64,000 bases of DNA. Source: Sipunculus nudus (Eukaryota > Annelida > Sipuncula > Golfingiida > Sipunculidae). Every line of letters begins with the position of its first letter. Position 1 is the first letter of the stretch. Where the stretch lies: positions 101,133,142 to 101,197,141 of the forward strand of contig CM049306.1 of assembly GCA_026874595.1 (NCBI GenBank). Direction: 5' to 3'. The translations under genes and the position numbers were made by a program. The notes under the pieces were generated by a model. That model was not told where the DNA came from. It did no database searches and saw only the letters and a program-made list of their open reading frames with translations. Positions 12,101 through 24,100 of the stretch are shown piece after piece.

Positions 12101-15100
12101 GCAGCCCTGAAGTGTAAAAATAGGTTTTTAATAAAAAACTGAGGTTTTTCCTTAATTTCTCAAAGGAACAAAGTCGCAAAGACCCATTTTTCGGCTTGGT
12201 AGGAGATCTTGGGGACATCTAACACTATGCTGAATTTTGGATTCCTAGGTCTTACGGTTTCAAAACGTGCCACATCTACGGACGGACGGACGGACGGACA
12301 ACAGACAATGGACCACGACTATAGCTCAGATGACTTATAGTCAGCTGAGCTAAAAAAACCACATGGCAAAACAATTTCTGTTGAACATGAATGCTTCTGA
12401 TTGTCCCAGTACCCAGTGGACCTTTGACCGAATGACATCAATATATATATGCAGATTTTGCTGGAAAATGGAACTAGCCCTCATACTTTATTGGTAACAG
12501 TGCATGTTGAGGCTTGGAAATCCATCAAATCCAGGTAATTGAAGCTACACAAAATGTCAAAAGATGTATGGATGAAAGGCTGCCCATACAATAATATGAC
12601 CCATCTACAAGATGGACATAAAACATAAAAGCACAGAGAACTTACAACATCTGTAGAGATCAAGACCCGGCAGTGGAACTGTTTCAAAGCAGCCATGGCC
12701 TGAAGTCGATCTGTCTGGTCCAGACTACCACTGATGTACCGGGCCGGCCAACCCTTCTTGTTCAACATCGCTGATAAACCCTCAGCTCTGTCAAAACAAT
12801 CAAACAATTAAGACTGGTGTTTCTGGTTCCAAAGATGTCTATAAAATGCTGCATTACTTCAAATGTAAAAGAAAAACAAAATAATCTTGATGTGTTCAGT
12901 TGAATGACTGCTTGGATAACCCCATTATTATCTCCTGACCACAGTGTCAAGCTTTAGTAACATTTGTCCACCTTGTCAGCTGCTGAGCGTGCTCCCCTTA
13001 ATACCAATGAATGGGGAGGCCTCTACTAATTAAAAGAAATACATAAAAATCTTAATGGGTTTAGTTGAATGACTGCCTGGATTGCCCCTTTATGATCCCC
13101 TGACCAAGTCCCCACAGTACCAATGAATGGGGAGGCCTCTACAAGGGGGCATAGAAGAAATTGCTTTTATTATAGTGTATAAAATTTGGAATTAAAGATA
13201 TCGGCAAAATCTTTACATAACTTTTTGGATAAATTTGCAGACATTCTTACCAAGCAATGAACCATAGAAACTACAAAAAGAGGTAAAATTATGCTACTCA
13301 TCACTGACACATAACCATATCTGGTCAAATTTAACACTTATCATGCAGCTGTTATACAATGAACTCATTCTTAGTCTTCTTCATTTCAACAGCTGCTTTG
13401 TAAAGCAAGATTCTCCAGGTTGTTGAGATAATATTTTTTTTATATAAGAGATATAAAGTGAAACATCTGATTATACTAAAGTATATTTCACATGCAACAT
13501 TACACTGACAACGCACCTGAGCTGATAGTTTGAGAACACCAGGCACTGATCAAAGTTGACAGAAGATAAGAGCTGGACCAGGTGCTTGCACTTCTCCTCA
13601 AACTGCTGATGGGTGAGCGGTCGGAAAGGTACCACCTTCTGGTACTGTCTTATACCTGAAAGGTATAGAGAAATATATCAAATTTAAAACAGGTTTAAAA
13701 TCTGTAAATATCTTAAAGGGATACAAATAAATTTGTTGGTCAAAAGTCACAGCAGCATTTTTTAAGACACAAACATCTGGAACAGTGACATTACAATTAA
13801 GTCTAATTTTGTCCACATTGACACCTATGTACTTTTTTGCAAAATGATAATTTTTTCCATAATACACATAGATATTTTTTTTAAATTAGTTTTTTTCCCA
13901 TGGATAGATACTCATGAAAATAAATATAATATGGCCCTACTTGCCTGCTGGTCCCTTATGGCTTACAAGATATGCATACAGGTCCCACATGCAGTAATTA
14001 AAATTGTGTACTTAAATGGAGATAAGAGCTCTGCACCTAAGCAAAGTTTTGACAATAATTATTAATTAATTTTTTTTTCAGTAGAAGTTTCAATGTGTGG
14101 AAGGAACCTAGAATGCAAACTAGATGTGTCAGAACAACACGAATGCCCCCCCCCCCCCCCCCCCCCCCCGGGGCAAATTAGAAACATTTGTTAAATTTTG
14201 TAGTTCAGGAGGTGTCGTATGGTCAAAAGTTAGTAAAAAAGGGCAAAATACAAACTCGATCTGTAACGGGTCATTATCAAGCAACACACCAAAATTCAGG
14301 CCTGTATCGGCAGGTATTGTGAAAAAACGTCCATACATGTGCAAACATTTGGCCAGTATCTGTAAGCATTGCTTTGCAAAACTAGATTATTAGCAAAACC
14401 TGATAATCAGTTATAAATTTAAATTGGAGAGGTAGGTACCATGTTTCATAACAATCCACCAAATGTTTTACTGAGAAATAAGCTCCTACGTTTTTTTCTA
14501 TACTTAGCTCTGTGACCTTGAAAAGTAGGTCAAGATCACCCATCTTTGAACTTGACCAAGATTTTGTAAATATCATGCATTAGCACTGAAGAAATGAAGT
14601 TCCTGTGTTGAATACCTTTGAAGATATCCTGCACAAAAGGCCAACATTGAAAAATCTGATAAAAAAAATCATTAAAAAACTAGACATTTCTTGGCACCGC
14701 AGGTGCCAGAGTATCCCCAGACATAGTAGCCCCCCCCCCCCTTTAAGAATTGGCCCCCATTTTTAGCAGCATATACTGACACTTGGCATATTTATTGTTT
14801 CTTCCATCTATTAATCCACAATCTTGTTGAAGATGTTGGTCCTGTGACCTTGATCTTTTTAAAGATGTGTCCTGTGACCTTGACCTTTGACCTCATGACC
14901 CCAAAATCAATTTGGGTCTTGCTTTTCAATGGGACATATACAAGTCAAGTTTGAAATCTATACATCAATAAAGCAGGAATTATCATCTAGAAACTAATTT
15001 TTGGACAGATGGCTCCTGTGACCTTAACCTTTGACCTTGTGACCTCAAATTTGATAGGGTTCTTCCTCTCTTGGTAGGTGAACTATATGTGCAAGATGAA

Positions 15101-18100
15101 AGATCTGAGATGAAATGTTTTGCTGAAAATGCATCCACATCTTTTTAAAGATGTGTCCTGTGACTTTGACCTTTGACCTCATGACCTCAAAATCAATTTG
15201 GGTCTTGCTTTTCCAATGGGACATATACAAGTCAAGTTTGAAATCCATACATCAATAAAAGCAGGAATTATCATCCAGAAACTAATTTTAGGACAGACGG
15301 CTCCTGTGACCTTCACCTTTGACCTCAAAATTGATAGGGGTCTTCCAATCTTGGCAGGTGAACTATATGTGCAAGATGAAAGATCTGAGATGAATTGTTT
15401 GGCTGAAAATGCATCCACAATCTTTTTAAACAGGTTTCCTGTGACCTTGACCTTTGACCTCATGACCCCAAAATCAATTTGGGTTTTGCTTTTCCAATGG
15501 GTCAAATACAAGTCAAGTTTGAAATCCATACATCAATAAAAGAAGGAATTATCATCCAGAAACTAATTTTTGGACAGATGGCTCCTGTGACCTTCACCTT
15601 TGACCAAGTGACCTCAAAAATGATAGGGTTCTTCCGCTCTTGGCAGGTGAACTCTATGTGCAAGATGAAAGGTCTGAGATGAAATGTTTGGCTGAAAATG
15701 CATCCACAATCTTTTTAAAGATGTGTCCTGTGACCTTGACCTTTGACCTCATGACCCCAAAATCAATTGGAGTCTTGCTTTTTCAATGGGACATATATAA
15801 GTCAAGTTTGAAATCAATACATCAATAAAAGCAGGAATTATCATCCAGAAACTAATTTTTGGACAGATAGCTCCTGTGGCCTTGACCTTTGGCCTTGTGA
15901 CCCCAAAATTGATATGGATCATCCACTATTGGCAAGTGAGCTATATATTCAAGATGGAAGACCTGGGATGAAAGTTTGGCTTAAAATGCATCCACAGTAT
16001 CTTTTAAGATGCCAGTCCAGTGACCTTGACCTTTGACCTCATGACCCTAGAACCTATAGGGTTCTTACTTTAGTGGTGGGCCATACATAAGTCATGTTTG
16101 AAATCCATATGGCTATCAAAACTGGAGATATCATAAGAGGTGTGTGATTTTCACCATATATGGCAATATTCAAGGTCAAGGCAACTCTCATAGGAAAGGT
16201 CATGACCCCAAATTAAAATAAACATCATCCCATAACCCATACCTATGCATTTGCATAATATAAAAGAAATCTGTCCATTAGTTTTTGACTTATAATGCTC
16301 ACAGTACTGGAAGATGGCAATTTTTGGGGTATTAAACAGCACGAAAACAAGTAAAGAATAATAGGTGGCGCCACCAGTTTCTGGAACATGACAACCCTAT
16401 CCATGATCTTCCATCAACTTGATTTTGGGATAAATCCATGCAAGATTTTTTGAGATATTAAAGAATTTGTGTGATTTTCCCCAAAATTGGACCTATTCAA
16501 GGTCAAGGACACTCTCCTAGTAAAGGTCATGACCTCATTTTAAATAGGCCTCGTCCTCTTACCCATATCTATACATAAACCAAGTTTGGTAAAGTTCCGT
16601 GAAATATTTTTTGGGTTATCGCGCCAACAAGATTTATATGCGGAGGCGGCGGCTGGACCGGTATGAAAACATAGTATCCCCCGACTTTGTCTGGGGATAC
16701 AATCAGAAATTGTAGGTGGTGCAACCAAAATTGTGCAGCAAGCACAGACCGTCATTCCAAATGATCATAGTAAGTTTTGTGAAAATCCACACAATGGTTC
16801 CCGAGATATAAGCTTCTGAGTGTTTTCTATAATCAGCTCTAAAACAAAGAAAAATAGGTCAAGGTCACCCATCTTTGCACTTGACCAAGATTTTGTTGAT
16901 ATACATCTTCACTGATGAAATAAAATTCCAACGGTGAATCCTTTTAGAAATATCCCGCTCACAAGGCCAAAATTGAACAAGTGACCCATGGGTCATGACG
17001 CTCAGCTGACTGGGAAGAGATTCGCAAAAGGAAATTTTATCATCTGAAAGTTTGTATATTCCCATTCAACTGAAGCATCAAACAGATTAACCAACAGGCC
17101 CAGATTGTGTCTGTATTTATATATCTCAAAAATAGAGAAAAAATGTGTAAACTTTAAAAAAAATACAGGTGGCTCCACCAGTCTGCAGAAACTAATAAAA
17201 ACACTTAATGGTCAATATCCTTGCAAAAAAATCATAGTGATCTCTGCATTAGTTGTTCAGATACTTCAGCTTTTGTATCAAATTTTCCATTATTCTGAGG
17301 GATACTTCGGAGTCCTATAGCTTGAAGGATATGGGTAACAGAGACCTAATTTCAGGTTTCCACAGACACTTTTCATGGGCCTCCTTGCATCACAAGAATG
17401 GAGATTCTAGGTCCAGTTGTCACATTTTGTGCCACGTTAACAGATGACAGCATCCTTAAAGGTTTCAAAAATAGAGAAAAAAATTCGTAAAAAATAGAAA
17501 AATATAGGTGATGCCACCAGCCTGCAGAAACTGTTGTAACATCTCATGATCAATATGTATGCCAAAAATCATGACCATCAGTGATGTAGGTAATGAGATA
17601 TTGAAGTTTTTGTATGAAATTTTTGACTATTCTGGGGGGTACTTTGGGGCCCCATAGCTCAAAGGATATGAGTAACAAAGACCTAATTTCTGGTTTCCAT
17701 GGAGACTTTTCATAGGTCTCTCACTGTGTCAAGAATGAAGATTTTAGGTCCAGTATATACGACTTGTGCCCTGTAAGCAGATGTTCACATTTTTAAAGGT
17801 CCCAAAAATAGAGAAAACAATTCGTAAAAAATAGAAAATTTCAGGTGGCGCCACCAGTCTGCAGAAACTGATGAAACATCTCATGATCAATATGTATGCC
17901 AAAAATCATGACCATCAGTGATGTAGTTAATAAGGTATTGAAGTTTTTGTATGAAATTTTTGACTATTCTGGAAGGTACTTAGGGGCCCCATAGCTCAAA
18001 GGATATGGGTAACAGAGACCTTATTTCTGGTTTCCATGGAGACTTTTCATAGGTCTCTTACTGTGTCAAAAATGAAGATTCTAGGTGCAGTCTATACAAT

Positions 18101-21100
18101 TTGTGCCCTGTTAAAAGACGTTCACATTTTTTAAGGTCTCAAAAATAGAGAAAAAAATTCGTTAAAAATCGAAAAATACAGGTGGCACCACCAGTCTGCA
18201 GGACTGATGGAACATCTCATGAATAATATGTATGCCAAAAGTCATGACCATCAGTGATGTAGTTAATAAGATATTGAAGTTTTTGTATGAAATTTTTGAC
18301 TATTCTGGGGGGTACTTTGGGGCCCCATAGCCCAAAAGGATATGGGTAACAGAGACCTAATTTCTGGTTTCCAAGGAGATTTTTTATCGACCTCTCAGAA
18401 TGTCAAGTTACAAGATTCTAGGTCCAGCGATTACAATTTGTGCCTGGTTAACGGACAGACGGACAGACAGACAGATGGACGACGGACAAAGAGTGATCGC
18501 TATAGCTCAGCATGACTAAAAGTCAGCTGAGCTAAAAATCCGATCAAAATTGATCAAAAAATCAATAAATCGGCGCCACCAAAATTGTGCAGCACTTACA
18601 GACCATCAGTCCCAATGATCATAGTAAGTTTTGTGAAAATCCACACATTGGTTCCTGAGACATAAGCTTCTGAGTGTTTTTCTATAATCAGCTCTAAAAT
18701 GTAGAAAAATGGGTCAAGGTCACCCATCTTCGAACTTTACTGAGATTTTATCGATATACATCTTCACTGATGATATAAATTTCCAACAGTGAATCCTATA
18801 GAGATATCCCGCTCACAAGGTAAAAGTTAACAGACGTGGAGGATGGACGCCAGACAGACAGACGGACGGACAGCTTGGGTGACGACAATAGCCCATCAGC
18901 CTATGAGCTGAGGGCTAAAAACGGCTCTACATGTACATTTGTCATGAAAATTTATATTTTTCATGAAATTTTCTATGTTTAGGAGCCGAAAAACAATCAA
19001 ATGTAGGTCAACCATGATGAAACGTGAACTCGAACTGTAACTAGTCATTATCTGCCCACACACCAAAAATCAGGCCAATATCTGCAGGCATTTAAAAAAA
19101 AAGCCCGTACATGTGTATTTGTCATGAAAATTTCTATTTTTAATGAAATTTTCTCTGTTCAGGAGCCGTAAAACGGTAAAAAATAGGTCAACTTGGACGA
19201 AACGCAAACTCGATCTGTAACTGGTCAATATCTGCCCACACACCAAAAATCAGGCCAATATCTGCAGGCATTGCGAAAAAAAGTCTGTACAACTGTTTGA
19301 TTTCGGAATGACGGATGGATGGAAGGACGTACATGGGTAAAACTATATGCCCCGGCCACTTTGTGGCGGGGGCATAAAAAAAGTCTGTAAAACTGTTTGA
19401 TTTTGGAATGACGGAAGGACGGACATGGGTAAAACTATATGCCCTGGCCACTTTGTGGCAGGGGCATAAAAAGTGCATTAAACATATATATTCCTAATAT
19501 CTGTTTGTTTTAGCAAAATTTTATATATTACTTTTACAAAATAAACTTAGTATATTATTTCTGCTTTACCCTTAATGCAGCTCAATTTCCAAGCATGATT
19601 AAGTTCAACTGCAGCATAAAATTCTTTCCTTGGAAAAAAATACTTCTGATATATTTTAATTCCTGCAGAGACAAATGTGCTAATGAGCATCTCAGGCAAT
19701 AAGAATCCTTCACCTAACAGTGCTGGGTCTGTGATGCTGAGCCTGACAAATGTTGGGTTCCTCATGTAGATGGTCAGGTGCTGGGCCAGCACTTCAGGGT
19801 ATGTAGCAGACAGGGCCAGCATCTGTTTGTTCTCTGGTAGGCTAGAGTACACCCAGCTTCAAAATACAAACAATCAATCCTGTTACTGAGTGCATCTAAC
19901 TCGTAATAACAAGGAACCATGGAGATCCCTTCGTGCACTGTGATCATCAAACATCAGGTAATGAAGTCTATTTAAAACCATCCAAACCCCTTCATTCTCA
20001 AGTGAACTGCAGAAAGGGATTAAATTTATACTGTTTTATTTATACTTCTATATTTAAGGGGACTGTTCAGTAATCTGATGTGTATGAAATAAAAGATTTC
20101 CTCTTAAACCTTTCATATAATTAAACCAAAAAATTATGAATCCCAAAATGCCAGGATTGTCTGATCTGTTAATATCAAGGTGTTTATCACATGTGGGGGG
20201 GGGTTGCTAAAATTTCCACTGATTGTAACCCAAATACATCAAAGAACAACATCAGGTTGAAAATAAGACAAACCAAAGCATTTCAAATGACATAAGATGA
20301 CGTTGCTTCTCATGCTCCTAAAATAACCAATAAATGTACAACTTCCATATATTCCTAGTCAACCACCTACATCCATTCAGTTTGTCAAAATTGACATATA
20401 CCTTTCAAACTAGCACATGAATAAGCAAGATTATACACCCTTCACTTGGGGGCTCTAAGAACTGTTCATAGAAGATATTTCCTGCAGTTCATTAATATGT
20501 CTAAGGATTAAGCCGGAAATCCCAAAAATTGTACAAAAGATTCAGGTGAATAGCTACCTTTAAGTTTATAGTTAAGGTAAACTGAAGTTAACCCAACAAC
20601 AAAACAAAAAAAAATAAGAAATTGTGAAGAAAATTTTGTTTTCTGGAAAACGGACTATACTCAACTTTAGATAAACATCTTTGATAAATTTATGTATCCC
20701 TAAAATATGTAAAAACACTGCAGTTGCCTTACTTGACCTGATCTTGGAAACTGTCTTCCATTAGTTTATCAGCTTCATCCAAAACAAACAGTCGGATGCT
20801 GTCTGTCAGCAGCAGCTTCTCCTCTATCAGCTGCTTCACTCGACCTGCATGTACCAATAAATCAACAAAGTAAATCTGATGCCATATGCTGATATATATC
20901 AATCGATACAAGTTAGCCAATATGATCAACAAAATGCTAAAACTAGATATTTCTTGGCACCGCAGGTGCCATAGTATCGCCAGACAATTAATCCCCCCCC
21001 CCTTTAAGAATAGGCCCCCCATCTTCAGCAACAATTAATATCAGACCACACTCATAGAAAAGGTCATTCTCATAGAAAAGGTCATGATCCAAATTTCAAT

Positions 21101-24100
21101 ATACATCATCCCCTAACCCATGTCTATGTATATGCAAGAAATCTGTCCATTAGTTTTTGACTTATAATGCTCACAGTACTGTTAAGTGGCAATGATGGGG
21201 TATTAAACGGCACGAAAACAAGTAAAAGAATAACAGGTGGCACCACCTGTTTCCCGTACATGACAACACTATCCAAGATCTTCGTTCAAGTTGATTTTTG
21301 GACCAATCAATGCATCCCTTATTGAGAAATTAATGATTTTGTGTGATTTTCACCATATATAGCAATATTCAAGGTCAAGGCCACTCATTAGAAAGGTCAT
21401 GACCCCTATTCAAATAAACATTATCCTATAACCCATATCCATGCATATGCATAATATGAAAGAAATTTGTCCATTAGTTTTTGACTTATAATGCTCACAG
21501 TACTGATAAATGGCAATGATGGGGTATTAAACGGCACAAAACAAGTAAAAGAATAACAGGTGGCGCCACCTGTTTCCGGTACATGACAATACTTTCCAAG
21601 ATCTTCTAACATGTTGATTTTTGGACCAATGCATGCATCCCTTATTGAGATATTAATGATTTTGTGTAATTTTCACCATATATGGCAATATTCAAGGTCA
21701 AGGCCACTCTAATAGGAAAGGTCATGACCCCAATTTATATATACATCATCCCATAACCCATGTCTATGTATATGCATAATATGAAAGAAATCTGTCCATT
21801 AGTTTTTGACTTATAATGCTCACAGGTTATAAATGTACTGTTTAGTGGCAATGATGGGGTATTAAACGGCACGAAAACAAGTAAAAGAATAACAGGTGGC
21901 GCCACCTGTTTCCGGTACATGACATTACTATCCAAGATCTTCGGTCAAGTTGATTTTTGGACCAATGCATGCATCCCTTATTGAGAAATTAATGATTTTG
22001 TGTGATTTTCACCATATATGGCAATATTCAAGGTCAAGGCCACTCTCATAGGAAAGGTCATGACCCCAATTTAAATAAACATCATCCCATAACCCATATC
22101 TATGTATTTGCATAATATGAAAGAAATCTGTCCATTAGTTTTTGACTTATAATGCTCACAGTACTGTCAAGTAGCAATTTTGGGGATATTAAACGGCATG
22201 AAAACAAGTAAAGAATAATAGGTGGCGCCACCAGTTTCTGGAACATGACAACCCTATCCATGATCTTCGATCAACTTGATTTTGGGATCAATCCATGCAA
22301 GTTTTCTTGAGATATTTAAGAATTTGTGTGATTTTCCCCAAAATTGAACCTATTCAAGGTCAAGGTCACTCACCTAGTTGAGGTCATGACCTCATTTTAA
22401 ATAGGCGTCGTCCTCTCACCCATATCTATACATATACCAAGTTTGGTAAAGATCTGTGAAATATTTTTTGAGTTATTGTGTCCAAAAGAAATCTCTGCAG
22501 CGGCGGCGGCGCGACCGTGCCTAAACCATAGTATCTCCAGACTATGTCTGGCGATACAATTACTGATGATTCAGTTCTGTATAGGAAATTAACATGATCT
22601 TCATTGGAATATACATCAAAGAATTTGACTTACACTTTCTTCTTAATATGTATACTGTGATAATGATTATGAAATTTTCTTTGCTTGCTTCAAAATGAGA
22701 TGTGGAAATTCTTATGTTACACTGCTGCCAATCATGGATGGACATTTACTTACCTTAATAAATCTATTTTAGAAAAATAGTGATATTTAATTGATAATCC
22801 CTTACAGATAATACTGTAAAATTTCTTCAATAGTCAGCTTTAATTTGGTGGCCTAGCCCATGCCAATCACTGATATTAACATTGTGCCAAGCATTCAGCC
22901 ATATCTTTTGTACACATTCCATCTGAAGAGACCACTGACCTGGCGTTCCTATAGCTATGTGACATTTCCTTAGTTTCTGTTGGTCCTCACTTTTTGGCAT
23001 CCCCCCTATAAAGGTATGACAACACAGTTTCTTCATGCAGCCTCCTATAGACTTCAGGACCTCCCATATCTGTACTGCTATTTCTCTTGTGGGGGCCAAA
23101 ACAAGCACCTGAAGGTGAAATGACATTTCCATATCAGCAGAGAATCACCCACTTACTAATTGGTAAATCAATAATATTAAATTATATAAATTATTTTTAA
23201 TTATATTTAAAGTTTGCAATCAGCAACAGATGCATACATTGTTTTATTGTCATTTTAACACAAACTGGAATACAAAGTAAATATTCAAATTTAGAAACTT
23301 TAACATTTTATATAATTTAAACTGTAGTAATGACTGAAAGATATATTCACTTTTCTAAAAAATACAGAACATAATTTAATGGATAGAGCCTGAAACTTTG
23401 CTGTCAGCTAATCAGGGGTATTATTCATGGTGACAATAATTTAAAAGGATAATAAGCATCTCACTTGACCATTTTTACACAAATATGAATGTAAAATGGT
23501 AATAGTCCTTACCTGAACACCTGGGTATTCTAACAATACACTCTCCAGGGCAATCACAGCAAAGACACAAGTTTTGCCAGTACCAGACTTGGCTTGCACG
23601 ATCAAGTCTGAAATGATATGAACAATTGAAATACCATGAAATTACTTAAATATACTTAAAGGTAAAAAACGTGGTTTCACAGGTTATGACCTTGTGTTTT
23701 ATTTCTTCATTTTTAACGTTTTGCAAGGGTTTAAATTTTGCAAATTGCACCAGAATCTAAAAATTCGGTACAGTGTTTTCTATATATATATATACACATA
23801 TATACTGTGTATTGAACATATACTGGTCATTTTTATTTCAGTGTTTTCAGTTTTATTACAGTGTATTTTTATGTTATCTCAGTGTATTTTGGAGTGATTC
23901 CAGTTTAGGTGTTTTACCGCATTTAGTACAGCCCTTTCAGGGTGTAGATGAAAGCAGACAGGACTTGTTAACACATGCTTCATGGCCTGGTGAAGAGCGT
24001 CACAATTGCAGGTATGTGTATTAATATTTCATGAATTTCTCTTTCATTACTGGTTTGCCACAAGATTGGGCAAAAAAAGGAAGACATATGCAAACAAGTA

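Noticed and set aside
15198-15828. Repeated open frames in the DR1 core ([17 protein letters not shown]-like)
   Set aside because: They follow the tandem repeat period and are broken differently in each copy; the cores are non-coding.
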